Below are positions 1 to 13,612 of a stretch of 64,000 nt of DNA, one piece after another. The position numbers and the translations under genes were made by a program. The DNA comes from Silurus meridionalis (lineage: Eukaryota > Chordata > Actinopteri > Siluriformes > Siluridae), in contig NC_060886.1 of assembly GCF_014805685.1 (NCBI RefSeq), positions 30,344,862 to 30,408,861 on the forward strand, in the 5' to 3' direction. Position 1 is the first letter of the stretch, and each line of letters starts with the position of its first letter. A model generated the notes under the pieces. It did no database searches and had not been told where the DNA came from. It was given only the letters and a program-made list of their open reading frames with translations.

Positions 1-239
1 CATCTAGAGATTAAAAGAAATTAAATGAGGGGTGGAAAAAAGATGTTTGCATCCTTATTAGACAATTATGTACCTTGTGTTCAATTAGAAAGTCGTTAAT
101 TAACTTGTAGTTTACATATAATCAGGGAATTTGTTTAGTTGCTTTCTCAGTTTTGATGCAGGCTTTTTTTTTCTTTTGTTTAAAACTTCCTGATTGCTTT
201 GTGAGATCCATCCTAATATCGGGTATACACTGTGTGAAT
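1..239. other. AT-rich intergenic sequence
   Basis: No coding, RNA or repeat signature was seen. It leads into the repeat that begins near 240. Confidence 0.5.
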
Positions 240-700
240 TTGGTGCTGTTCCAAACAAAAGATGGTCAACGTGAAGTTATCTTTAACCAGAGACCGCTCG
301 CTGCAGCTGAGAATGTTCTCCACATAACCATCATGAAGATCCATGTCGTTACTGTGGAACGTAAAACTCAGGAACCAGGAACTCAGGAATATATACAGTT
401 TGCTACTGTGGCTTAGGACTACAGCTGCCATGAACAGTTTCGCATTTAAGTGTCGGTCAGTGAACAGTTGATAATCTCAACAACGATTGAACTGTACCAA
501 ATGGACCTTTCGGTGTCACCTAGATGAGATGGGTTTCATTTTGTGTCTGGTTCCTCTCGACGTTTCTTCCAAGGTTTCACTCAGTGAAAAAAATGTTCAT
601 TCACAGTTCATTTCTGTGAAGCTGCTTACAAGGAGTCTCACTTGTTATTTCATTGAACTGATTTGAAACATCGTGGTGATTTCTTTGGGTGTGGCTCCTA
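240..700 (+). repeat. Family C retroposon, diverged copy
   Basis: This stretch carries the degraded text of a teleost interspersed repeat that recurs at 6,290 (minus) and 9,114 (plus). Landmarks are GAGAATGTTCTCCACATAACC near 310, a GTCTGGTTCCTCTC block near 546, and a CTGTGAAGCTGCTT end near 617-630. The family's tail motif (gctgctttgagacaat followed by TTGAC or AATTG repeats) is eroded here. Open frames of 72-87 codons across it are chance. Family assignment rests on comparison inside this window plus recognition of a common fish repeat. Confidence 0.55.
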
Positions 701-796
701 AATGGTGGTCCCATATCATACTCTGAGAAAGGTTTCAAAAGGAATTGATGAAGACTGCGCATATGACGCTCTTGCGACCAAAGATAATTGTCAGAA

Positions 797-930
797 ATTG
801 GGGCGGAGTGCAGCCATGATACAGCGCACCTGGAACACTAAAGGTTAAGGGCCTTGCTCAGGGGCCCAGAGAGTGGCAGCTTGGCGATACCTGTCCATGA
901 ACACCAGTAATTGAGCGCTAAAAACCTACA
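797..930 (-). repeat. tRNA-derived SINE, fragment
   Basis: Read on the minus strand, it contains the block gggcccctgagcaaggccctta followed by a ...gctgtatcatggctg... end. These are shared with SINE copies at 13,452, 18,579, 39,778 and others. The tRNA-like head is mostly lost. Confidence 0.65.
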
Positions 931-1583
931 ATCTTTTTTTTTAAACTACTTAGCTAGCTACTGACTAGCCAATAAAAATGCAGATGAAATGAGTTATTGA
1001 TCAACATGACATGGCGCTAAAACTGAAATACCCTGAAGGCAAAATTAGCTTAAAGGAATACCGGTGGCTTCTTTTTCCCAGCCATGGATCCAGAGTCAAC
1101 TTCTTCTCTTCAGCCGTCTTCTCTTTTAGTACATATGAAAACCACAATTGCTAAAGCATGATTCGTCTTGTTTTATTTGTGTACCACTGATGACATTCTT
1201 TCTAAATAGCGCACACCGATGACGTTTTACTCTTCTATACCGACTTTTCATAACCTACAATTCATCATATAGTCGACACTCGTGTCGTATTCGAGTTATT
1301 TGAGTTGCACGTAACGCAGTCCAATGATCTTAGACGCTTCTCTGTAGAAGGCATAACTGTTTTCTCTTTCCATCTGGGTAGAAAAAATGTAGATGGCCAC
1401 AGAGGGAATAGGACGTGAAGGGACAATTCGGAATGGTGAAACAAACAAGATGCTTTTCCAACGTCCTTTTATCGTTCTCGTTACACTTTCATAAATATCC
1501 ATCCTTCAATTTGACAACGTTCTCATTTGTGTTTTTGAGTTGCTTCCAGAATGTTCATTGACCTCCTTTTTTTTTTCTCTCGT
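931..1583. other. Intergenic sequence, nothing recognised
   Basis: Mixed-composition unique sequence. Short open frames have no recognisable domain and no splice context. Confidence 0.4.

Positions 1584-1634
<51 letters not shown>
1584..1634 (+). repeat. (CA)n microsatellite
   Basis: About 25 uninterrupted CA dinucleotides, preceded by a T-run and CTCTCG. Confidence 0.97.
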
Positions 1635-1637
<3 letters not shown>

Positions 1638-3486
1638 TGAATGCACCATCATTTGGTTTGACAAGAAGTTAAAGTCAATTATAAAGTACAATAATCTCTA
1701 TATTTTCCAAACGCTCGGAATAGGAAAATTGCAACGTACGCGCCCGATCTGTTCATTCTCGGAGTGTTTGCTAAATTCCTCCTAGCAGCAGAGTAGCATA
1801 GCATCATCTGCTTTTCCCAAAATAAGTCAACTTCAAGTTGTTTTGCTTGGCTTCGGCAAAACATATTCGATTCTACGACTCACTCGCTCTGACCTATCGT
1901 CATCTTTTTCGCTATCTTCTTTGTTAACGTTACCCAGAAAAAAGAAAATTTGCCTGAGCCTTATCTTCCCCCTTTCTTGACACTGAGGTCTTGTCATCCC
2001 CCTGCAAGCATCAATCCCTGCATTTTAAAGCCCCTCTGGCTTTCGCGTATCGTGGGAAAGATGTGCTCGGTCCATCTTTTTCCCCGCTGCTGGACCCAGG
2101 ACTTTGTCATCCTTAAACCTTCAAATGACACCCTGCATCCCTCCTCTCTCCTAATTCCCACGCTTCAAATAAATGGTCCGGAGTACAGGAGCGGACGGTT
2201 GGGGCTTGGAGGACAGGCCTTCCTGTCTCCAGGGGGAAGAGGAAAGTCCCTGGAGACTGCAAGGAACATGAGGGGGGTGTATTTATTTTTTTGCGAGAGG
2301 AGGTGTCATGCAGCGACTTTCTGATTTTTTTCCATTGAACCCACAAAAAATCTGCACCCACTCGTCCTTTCTCAAGCCCCCTGTTTGCGCCGATGGTCTG
2401 AGCGATAACACGGTGTGCAGATACAAGAAAAGTGGCGTAATAACGCCGAGGTGGTGTTTCAAGGCTGGCTGAAACATCCTCGTGGGCGATTGCGATTCCC
2501 ATGCCCCACTGCATTCCTCCTTCAGATCCCAGACGCGCTTTTTTAGCTACTATTTATTTTTCCTCCCCCCTGCCTCCTTGTGCAGAGTCCAGGGCGGAGT
2601 GCAAGTGCATTACCAGTGACCTGAGTGAGAGGAAAGGGGGACAACAGAACACTCCTGCACACACATATATACACTCTTCCCCAGTGCCATTAGCCTGATC
2701 CCCATGGGCATTCACCCTCCTTTCAAAACAATGCTAACACCACGTGCAGTGCCCTCTGGATAATTGTGGAGCAACTTGACCTATCTGCTGCTAAAGTCCT
2801 CTGGATGATCCCCTCATTAACGTCTTGTTCCACGGGATATTTACAACAGTTTGCTCCGATCCGTTTGACAAAACACCATCAAAGAATCACTCGTGCATGC
2901 AGTCGAACATGAAATGTTTTTGTACAAAATAACTTCTCAGTGTTGCACATGTTCAGCGTGGTGCTGATTCATCGCAGCTCGGGTGGAAAACGTGGAACTG
3001 AAACTTAGTGGGAAAGTAAAAAATAGATGTCAAGGAGAAACAGTTCCACACTTCTTCTTGTTTGTTTACAGCTGACCCCAAACGTTTGCTTACACCTAAG
3101 CAAAAGACATTCAACCTCAAATTTCCAGGCATGTTATATTTTCCCACAATTGGAGGGAGTTTGAAAAAGAGCTAAGAGGCAGATTTATTGCAGAATTTTT
3201 CTATTATATATTAGAAACTCTAGCTTAGAGACACTGTATTTACTTCTCTCACATGCCGTTAGTATTAATGTCATTGTCCTGTTTTAATCATTGAATGCGA
3301 ATCAGCCATCTGCAAACTTCTCACAATTCTGTGCCAGATTTGTTTTCTCATTTCTCCTGCCTGGAAGCAGCCTGTAACCTTTATTACAATTATGGAGATA
3401 TTCTCAGGATCATTGCCCTGACAGAAGAGATGATAAGTTTGAACATTCTGGCTGATAGGTTAGTTTTTTCTGAAGACATAAACCTC
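1635..3486. other. Intergenic; repeat-poor block at 1,930-2,900
   Basis: No gene seen. The part from about 1,930 to 2,900 is GC-richer than its surroundings, has no transposon text and contains pyrimidine-rich and palindrome-rich stretches such as CTCCAGGGGGAAGAG. It is a candidate conserved non-coding block by composition only. From 2,900 to 3,486 the sequence is AT-rich and featureless. Confidence 0.3.
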
Positions 3487-3690
3487 CTACACTATGATGT
3501 CACCAGTTTTCTGCACAACTTTCCAGCAAAACACCCCCGCAACATGATGCTGCCACCCCCAAGTTTCACAGTTGGGATGGTGTTCTCTGATCTTTCTCTT
3601 TTTTTTTCTTCTTACATTATAAATATTATGGAAAAAGCATTTAAAATTGTGTTTAATTTGACCAAAGAACAAATTGTCTGAAAGCTGCTG
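3487..3690 (-). pseudogene. Tc1/mariner transposase relic
   Basis: On the minus strand, about 3,595 down to 3,520 translates to a segment reading ENTIPTVKLGGGSIML, then RGCFAGK. This is the conserved TIPTVK-GGGSIM-GCF region that lies around the second catalytic acidic residue of Tc1-type transposases. Flanking parts are shifted in frame, and neither the N-terminal helix-turn-helix region nor terminal repeats are visible, so this is a dead internal fragment. The motif is read from the sequence; the family is established knowledge. Confidence 0.7.
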
Positions 3691-3751
3691 GTGACTTTGT
3701 CTATTTAAGTCTCAGTGATTCTTAGTGAAGTGATTTTCAGACTGTTGTGCT

Positions 3752-4330
3752 GTAGGAACTTCCAGGCCAATATGAAGTAATTATTTTTCAGGCCTTGATG
3801 AGGTAGCTATTTCCAGACCTTGGTGATGGAGGTACTTCCAGGCCTGGTAATGGCGGTACTACAAGGTTCCTTTTATGGAGGTACCCCCAGGCCTTGATGG
3901 TGTAGATTATATCAGACCTTGGTAATGTAGGAACTACAAGGCGTTGATGAAGTAATTACCTATAGGCCTTGGTGATGTAGGTACTTCCAGACTTTGGTGA
4001 TATAGGTACCTCTAGTCCTTGATGATGCAGGTATTACCATGCTTGGTAATGGAGGTACTAACACATTCTGGTTAGAGAGGTTCTACCAGGCCTTGGTAAT
4101 ACTACCAGACCATGATGAAGTAATTATCTCCAGGCCATGGATATTGGGGATGTAGGTACTTCTAGGCGTTGGTGATGTAGATACTTCCAGGCATTGTTAA
4201 ATAAATCACTTCCAGGCCTGGGTGATGTAGATACTTCCAGACCTTGGTAATGGTGGAACTATCAGGTTCTGGTTATGGGGGTACTTCCAGACCTTGGTAA
4301 TAGAAATACTACTGGACCTTGTTGGATACA
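3752..4330 (+). repeat. Diverged 25-bp minisatellite, ~23 units
   Basis: A degenerate unit close to ggtacttccaggccttggtgatgta is repeated in tandem with many substitutions and small indels. Good units are at about 3,825-3,850 and 3,970-4,020. The variant positions show this is an old array and not a recent expansion. No transposon ends were found next to it. Confidence 0.85.
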
Positions 4331-6246
<1,916 letters not shown>

Positions 6247-6289
6247 ATAAATTTCATAAACATAAGAGTCCACACAAGCGTTTTCCACA

Positions 6290-6525
6290 CAAGGGTTTCA
6301 ATTCAATTCATTTTTATTTTTAGAGCATTTTTAATAATGAAAGTCGTCTCAAAGCAGCTTTACAGCGATAAAGCAGTCATAATAAAGTGTATGTTTGTTC
6401 CTTATAATTGCAAAGTCTCTAATTAGCAAACCAGTGGTGACCGTGGTGATCCCTGAGATAGCATGAGGAAGAAACTTTGAGAAGATCCAAAACTCAAAAG
6501 GAAACCCCTCCTCATCAACAAATGT
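6290..6525 (-). repeat. Family C retroposon, minus-strand copy
   Basis: Begins with tcaattcaattcatttttat and continues to gtctcaaagcagctttacag. Reversed, this is the family's ctgtaaagctgctttgagac end with an AATTG-type pentameric tail. The inner part, to about 6,520, is diverged. Confidence 0.7.
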
Positions 6526-8949
6526 CCATTCATTGCAATTCGATTACAGTTATTTTTCTATGTACTTTTTGATGCGTACATTTCCCAAATTTATGCATTA
6601 AATTATATACAAATAAGTCTTTTTTTCCTTTTCCGTAAAACATTCCTGGCGGAGTAAAAATAGGTCTTGGGGTTCTGATTCATTTCCTTCTACATAAATT
6701 TTGTACTCACACAATCATGGTATATTGTAAGTATACTGGGAGGGTGTAAAAATCATCTGGAGAAATTTTAACAGGTGTGTGTGTGTATATATATTTGAGT
6801 GTGTGTGAGCTGTAGACCTGTAGCGGCCTTTATTTCAACACCTCTAAGAAGTGAGCACAACTTCCCGGCCTGCTGGGGCTCTATAGGAAGAGCACTCAGC
6901 TGGAATTATAAGCATGCACACCGAAGAATGGACTCGGCTTCCTCTAATTCATTTCCCACCTGTGGAGTGCGAAGGTCCAACATGTTCTCCACTGGGGAAA
7001 TTGGAAACATTAAGAAATTCTCCAGAGACTCAATAATGAATAGTACAGACTTGGAGAGCAACCTGCTGGCTTCCTAATGGACAGGACCTGAGAGAAAACA
7101 GCTGGTTTGTAAAGGCTGAGAACCTCTCACCCCTGATGATTGTACATGGCCGTTTTTCTTTTCTGTTTTTTTTTTTTTTTTGTTGGCTCACTGCCTTTAA
7201 AGGTCCTTGACTCACCTTCTGACAGGAAGTCTTTCATAGATTCTCAAATCCCACCATTCTCTTGGTTTGTGTTTGGAGGAAAAAAAGCATCACAAAACAA
7301 TTAGTTTGGCCTGGAAGTATAAAGTGAGCTCTTGTACTAGCAGATACTCCGTTACTGTACTTCAGTAGATTTTTCTGGTATCAGTTTTTTACTTTTTAAC
7401 TTTCACTCACTAAATTTTTAACACAACTATCTACTTTCTACTTCTTGCCTGTTTCCTGATCACATGATCATCACCTTTTCTCTGCTTGTGTCTGCTAGCA
7501 ATACATTTCAGCGAAGCACCAGATTAGCGCGAAGGTCTCATCGCCTTTTAAGAGACGTGTAGCTGAAAACACTTCCAGGCTTAAAGCACAAAGACACGCA
7601 AACGCACGCATTTGACCTCTAATCCACATTACTGTATCAGACCTATTACACCACACCACTCAGGATTTAACCTGCTTAACAGATTTTTTCTCTTCATATT
7701 TATTTATTTTTATCACTTGGACGTTTGACAAAAGCTTCTGGGAATATTTAGTAGGAGAGGTAGCGGATTTACTCGGGAAAAAGAGGCTTTATCTTTATTG
7801 AAAAGAAAAAAAACTGCAAATCACTTTTTGATAAAAAAAAAAAAAACTAACAGATGTTTTTTTTTTCTTCTGTTTTTTTCCCTTGCTCTGATCTGGCAGC
7901 TATAAAGCCCTTTTAGCATGGGATTGAGATCACGAATGCCACCTGTGTCGACAGAGAACATCGAAAATAATCTGGTTTGTATACAAAAAGGAGTTCAGGA
8001 TGCTCTAAGAAATAAATCTACTGACCAGATTGCTGCCTGTGTGTACGGTGGACTGAGCTGTAGTGTCGGGATTGAACAGGAGGGATTTTTCTTCGCTTAA
8101 TCCAAGTTCAGAGTGACCTGGACCAGGACTAGTGTGCAGCTGATGTACTTCATTAGGCATAATAACTCTGTAGTGCTATATACAGTAAAATGCTATATTT
8201 GGATGAATATGTGTTGTAGTCTGGGGGAAAAAAAAAAAAAATAAATAAATAAATATTGTAATTAAATAGTTCACTTTAATTTTTTCAGTTTAGACAGACA
8301 GAAAATCATTAAGTGCTTTCTGACTTCTGTGTGGCTTTTTTACAAACAAGCCTTTGTAGTGCAAAAAAAAAGAAATTTAATAAAAACCAGACGTTCTTTT
8401 CCTGTTTTGTCTGCATGAAGGTACAGCTCTACCTCTGCCATGTTAATCTGTATTCTATGTGACTCCCAGTACACCCCCATAGTGTTGTGATTCGTCGTAT
8501 TCAGAGAACGCGTTTGAGAAAATGTTTAGCAACGAGAAATCGATCTACATATCAAATTTCGGCCACAAATTTTTAATAATTTTTATTTATTTTTTTACAA
8601 TAGAAGTAAAGTGCATCTGCTAATAATTATATATAAATAATAAAAGTTTTTTTTCTGCTACAAATATGTTATAAAAAAAAACATGCATCATGATACAAAT
8701 GCTTGCACCGATGCATCACATCGTTAACTTTTATGCCGACGCACCGATGTGAATCATAAATAATAAAATATACAATAATATATTGTTAAATACTGTTACT
8801 CGCATGGAAGTGAGTCAAAATCGTTTCCTCTTTTGTCTTCCAGCCTTCACCTCAATCATTCATTTCGTGCACGTTCTCCTTTGTGGGTTCGCAAGCATCT
8901 ATACACACTTTAATAAGGACTGATAAATGAAGTCTGCTGTTTGTTATAT
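6526..8949. other. Intergenic; candidate block 6,830-7,120
   Basis: No gene seen. The interval 6,830-7,120 is repeat-free and moderately GC-rich and may be a conserved non-coding element. From 7,140 to 8,900 the sequence is AT-rich with long A and T runs. Around 8,680-8,750 there are repeated CACCGATG/CATCGATG-like words of the kind found in degraded fish DNA transposons, but ends could not be defined. Confidence 0.3.
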
Positions 8950-8957
8950 ACATGCAC

Positions 8958-9620
8958 TCTATGCTGAAAAGTTTGTTGAAACCTTACATCAGGTCTCATT
9001 CCACACTTCGTTCTCATCTGAGATGATGTTCCACTAGATTTTTGGAGCTTAATTCATCCACAAGTGTGTTAGTAAAGAACCCAAAGGTGTTCAATAGGGT
9101 TGGAGCTCTATAGACCCTAGACTGTATAAGACTGTAGAAAGAACATTACTTATAATCTTATACTCCAGTGCTCATGTTAGTTCTCACTCTCCAGTGTTCT
9201 GTATTGTTGAAAGATTTATGATCACACTCTTGATGTCACCCAAATGAGAATGGGTTCCCCTTTTGAGTCTGGTTCCTCTCAAGGTTTCTTCCTCATAACA
9301 TCTAAGGGAGTTTTTTCTTGCCACAGTCGCCACGGCTGCTCATCAGGGATAAACGCACACCATTCACCTTCACTGTTGAGTTCTGTAAAGCTGCTTTGAG
9401 ACAATGTCTGTTGTGAAAAGCGCTTGACTTGACTTGACTATAGCAGAAGATCTTCCACTCCAACCCATTTAAAGCATATCTTCATGGAGTTGGCTTTGTG
9501 CACTTTGTGTCATGCTGGAACAGGTTTGGGTCTCTGAGTTGTGTGGTTTGAAGAAGAACCACATATGGGTGAAAAAGAGTCAGGTGTTTCAATACTTTTG
9601 TCGATATAGAGTGTATTGGT
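8958..9620 (+). mobile_element. Family A MITE, interrupted by family C
   Basis: The left part (to 9,113) carries gatgttccactagattt and gggttggagctctatag. The right part (from 9,438) resumes with ctatagcagaagatcttccactcc and runs to the terminal caatacttttgtcgatatag. In uninterrupted copies these two parts are adjacent. Family A ends resemble the CACTATATGGACAAAAGTAT terminal repeat of widespread teleost Tc1/mariner-like elements (recognition, not a search). There is no coding capacity. Confidence 0.8.
9114..9443 (+). mobile_element. Family C retroposon nested in family A
   Basis: A ~330-bp insert ends with ctgtaaagctgctttgagac..., then a pentameric tail cttgacttgacttgact. The hexamer ctatag occurs at 9,108-9,113 and again at 9,438-9,443, so it is a plausible target-site duplication. 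A simple-repeat 3' tail plus a short duplication points to retroposition. The host element continues on both sides. Confidence 0.8.
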
Positions 9621-10799
9621 TCAATGATACGCACCATGCTGAAGAAAGTGTAAATAAACCCTGCGAGTAAACGTTCTATGACATAATATGATGCGATTAT
9701 AATAAAGCAGGACACCACTGGGAATTTATCATTCATTCGCATTTCCAGTAGCGAGCGAATATTAAAGAATCCTGACCTGAATGAATGAAAACAGACTTTG
9801 ATTGATTGCTTAATGGCGTTTTCCTTGAACTGAATAGGAACCTTCTCGTGGAAGACTAATTAGAGAAACCCACACGGTTTGGCAATGGATTCCTAATCTT
9901 GGCAAATTTCAAATTATACGTTGTCAATTGAAGTATTTCTTGCAGTAATTTGATGAGTTTTATAACCTTAAAACTCATTCAGCCTCCTTTCCTTCCGCCC
10001 ATGGATCGGTGTTATGTTGTCTACAGGGATGTTCTGTGATGGTGCATCTGTAGTGATCCAAACTGCACTTTTTCTGGGTTTGCTGAGCAGTTAGACACTT
10101 GCTTTGTGTAAGAAATCCATTGGCTATGATGTTTTATGGGCGTTTTTGTCTGTTAAGGTTTTTTAGAAAATACTGAGAAAAAAAATTCACACCTATCCTG
10201 TTTAGCCTACACCTGTCCTGTAGAGGGCGCACTTCTCAAGAATAAAAAATACATTGAAATAAATATCAAAAGGCAAAAAAAAAATTGTCTCCTGTAGTAA
10301 TATAATTTAATGTTTTTTTAATCAATAAAAAAGTGATAATTAAAAATAATAATAATAAATAATACATATAAACAATAAAAAAATGAAAAATAATTTCTTT
10401 CCTTTGTATGGTATCTGCCTTACAGTCTTGAGCTCCCAGATGTGTGGCATAACATCTGGCAGCATGACACGGACTTTACAGCTTGTTTTTAACCTTTTTG
10501 CACCTCAAAAATATTGCAACAACAAATATTTGCACTCGTAGCATCAGGCCAGGGGAAAGGCATCTGTTCAGAGATGCACAGTGGCCTGATCCAGCGCCGC
10601 AGTGGTGGGTCCAAACTCCCGACAACAGCTGTACAGAGGTCAGGATTGAGCAGAGAGTTCGCTGTCGAGATCACAGGCAGTATGGTTTCATTAGTGACCT
10701 TCACTGCTTTGCATAATAAAACTTAAATCTGGAAAAAAGTCTGAAGGTTTCACACGATAGAGATAAAATACACTGTAGACCGAAGAGGATACATCATCA
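9621..10799. other. Intergenic; candidate blocks 9,760-10,000 and 10,480-10,730
   Basis: No gene. The block 9,760-10,000 holds homeodomain-type words (TAATTAG, AATTTGATGAG) in repeat-free sequence. The block 10,480-10,730 ends with an octamer-like TTTGCATAAT and is also repeat-free. Between them lies A/T-rich low-complexity sequence. Regulatory function is inference. Confidence 0.35.
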
Positions 10800-11140
10800 T
10801 CATTTCAGATGTTCAATTTCACATTGTCTCCATTAGCTCTTATAATGACCTCCTCTCTTTGAAGATGATGTTCCACAAGATTTTGTGGAGATTTGTGCTC
10901 ATTCAGACACACTGGTGTTAGTAAAGTCAAATATTGATGTAGGTGAGGTGAGGAGGCCTGGGGTGCAATCAGCAATGAGGTCAGAGCTCTAATAGAGGAG
11001 ATCTTCAGCCCCAATCCATTTAAAGCGTATCTTTATGGAGCTGGCTTTGTGCCCATGGGCATTGTCATGCTGGAACAGGTTTGGGTCTCCTGGTTTAAGT
11101 AAAAATCGTCCTATACAATTATGTGTCTCTACAATCAGTA
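10800..11140 (+). mobile_element. Family A MITE, left arm of inverted pair
   Basis: Contains gatgatgttccacaagattttgtggag, gtaggtgaggtgaggaggcctgggg and gtcatgctggaacaggtttgggtctcc in the plus order of the family. It stops where a reverse-oriented copy begins. Confidence 0.85.
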
Positions 11141-11478
11141 CCTGACTTTACTAACACCCTTGTGGCTGAATGCTCCAGCATGACAGTGCTCCTGTGCACA
11201 AAACAAACCAGCTCCAAGAAGATATCCCCAAGTTGGAGTGGAAGATCTCCTGCTCCAACCTCTCCTAAGCTTTAACTGAACCCCAGACCTCCTCACCTCA
11301 CCTTGACTTTAGTGACACCCTTGTCCCTGAATGAACACAAATCTCCACAAAATCTCCACAACTAATGGAACATCTACTCAGAAGAGTGGAGTTTATTACA
11401 ACAGCAAATGGGCACAAAATGTGGAATGGGCTGTTCAGAAAGGCCAGGTGTCCACAAACTTTTGATTGAGAAAAACTA
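11141..11478 (-). mobile_element. Family A MITE, right arm of inverted pair
   Basis: The reverse complement of the same text: tttactaacacccttgtggctgaat, tggagtggaagatctcctgctcc, cagacctcctcacctcacc, and the end ccaggtgtccacaaacttttgattgag. With the preceding copy it forms a long imperfect palindrome centred near 11,140. Confidence 0.85.
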
Positions 11479-13451
11479 TTTGTGAGCGATCGGGAGAGAG
11501 AGAAAGAAAGAGAGAGAAAGAACGAATTTATTAGGCTATTACTACTTAAAACCTCTTCAACGTTCCCCCTGACTGGTGATCGAAGGTTTTCAAACCGACT
11601 CGAAGACAGTGGTTGGGGGACGCTAACCGTTGCGGCTGGGCAGTCTTCACCGAGCTCCTCAGAGCGCCTGCCAAACCATATAATCCAGGCGAGTAAAATT
11701 AACTGAACGCTGATGTGCCAGACCTCAGCTTCTGCTCTGGAACGTGAGAAAACTCTCCTGGGGAACACGCTAGCATAGAATGCCTCCTAGCAGTCCCACT
11801 CATCGCACACGACCCCCGTGACCTGTCTTCATGCTAGCTCTCTTCGTTGCAAAATGCTTCGTCCGAGTGGCTCCAAGAAAAAGATCTTCAGGTCTTTTTT
11901 ATTTTTGTGCAGAATGGGCCTCCGGTAGTCGATACTTATTTTTGTAATTCCGTGGCTTCGTGAGGCCCGGAGTGTACGCTCGGTATCGCTATGTTTACGC
12001 AGCGGGGAGGCGGCGGATGATGGACGAGCGCAGAAAGCGTTGGGGTTTGAATTGAGCCTGCGGTAGCGCCGACACATCTCACCACACTTTTGGTTGGCTG
12101 CGATGGACACCTATGGGTTTACACGGCGTGCTGCATATTTGAGCGTGGTCCATGTCCAGGAATACAAAACGGTCACTAATGTATAATCTTTCTCCTGCGG
12201 CCTGGCAGACTCGAGCGCTATCATGTTGCTGAAGCTCAGCTGTCCTGATCCTGCTATAAAGCCGACGCTTTTTTACACCGGACATCAGAAACATACAGTA
12301 CTGATAGATAATCTCCATAAGGTTTATATTGATACCTGTTCCAAGTAACCTGAGCAGACGACAGAAATCGAGTCCATGTATCGAGAAATTACATTAGAAC
12401 GATATTTGCGTCTTCCAAGTTTTCAAAAAGGGGAAAAAAGTATGATGGAAAGAAGCTGAGTGGTCTTTACCACTTAATAACACGTTGAGACGAAGTTGCG
12501 GCTCCGAAATCTTTATCTCTTGACATAAAATACGGTTGATTGCCGAAAGTCTGCTCAGCTCCCCGTTCCTGCGTCCTTCCCAACCCCACATGTCTCCACA
12601 GGTATTTTAAAGGGAATGTCCCAATGTTGGAACTTGGGGGGAAAAACATTTAAAACTGTATGGATTTTCAGCCCTGACCAAATAAGTCTCTCTTTTTTTT
12701 CCCAGAAGGTTAAAATCTTCTCAGCTGACATATAATTTCAGCTGTGGTCCTTTTGAGAGCCGTTTGGCGGCTTGGCTGACATTTGACAAACCTGTGTGGA
12801 GTTGACGCCGCTGGTCTGTGGTCTACCTTATTTGAAGCCAGCCTGCTCACACTGTGCATAAAAAAAAAATGAAATGAAAGAAAGAAAGACGAATTTGGCT
12901 TTTGTGTTTTGGGAGAAACATCGCCACGTGAACACCGAGGCTCCTGCAGGGAAAACGAGATAGAATTCTTACTTCGGTTTGCTTTTCCCATGTGGTGCTT
13001 GGTGTAGGTGGAGATGTGGCTACCGAGATTTGACGTGCAAGAGGAGCTTCACGAGTTTTGCAGTGTGGGATCTGTCTCTCTGTGGCTCCTTCTCGAATAA
13101 GAATTCAAACCCTGGACTGCGTTGATGAGCACTTGGTTTATAAACCCTTTGACAGAACGGGATGTAAGAACAGCACTTCGATTCGGTGGATTCGGGATGA
13201 TCGGAAAGCATTAGTAGTTTACAGCGCACTCCAATAATATTGGCGCCTTTGCAAGATTTCTTTTGTTCCAAATTTTCGTACGGAATTCTCTGCAAAAAAA
13301 TCGCCCTCGGATTCGTTCCTACGTAGCAAAATCTCTCCAGATCCTTTAGATTAAAAAGTCTAAAGTTCTTTTCGATTTTGAGGTCCACACTAGTGGACTG
13401 TCATTTAAAGTTCTCTCCACAGGTTCTCTATGGGGGTCATATGTGCCTTTG
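11479..13451. other. Intergenic, moderately GC-rich, no gene recognised
   Basis: Begins with a short GA-rich tract (11,491-11,521). The interval 11,560-13,400 contains CpGs and several open frames of 60-156 codons, but none shows a known domain or a convincing start and splice signals. A repeat-free block near 12,710-12,990 could be a conserved non-coding element. No transposon text was found. Confidence 0.3.
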
Positions 13452-13612
13452 CATATCCCATTGATGTTAGGAAGCTGGGGTCAGACATGATACAGCACCC
13501 CTGGAGCACAAAGTGTTAAGGACCTTGCTAAAGGGCCCAAAAAATGGCAGTTCAGTGGTACTTAAACCCTCCACCTTCTGATCACTAGCCCAGAACCTTA
13601 ACCACTGACCGG
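13452..13612 (-). repeat. tRNA-derived SINE, near complete
   Basis: Reverse-complemented, it reads tRNA-like head (tcagtggttaaggttctggg, an A-box-like region; then gaaggtggagggtttaagta in B-box position), then gggccctttagcaaggtcctta, then gctgtatcatgtctgacccc. Same family as copies at 18,579 and 39,778. Confidence 0.75.
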
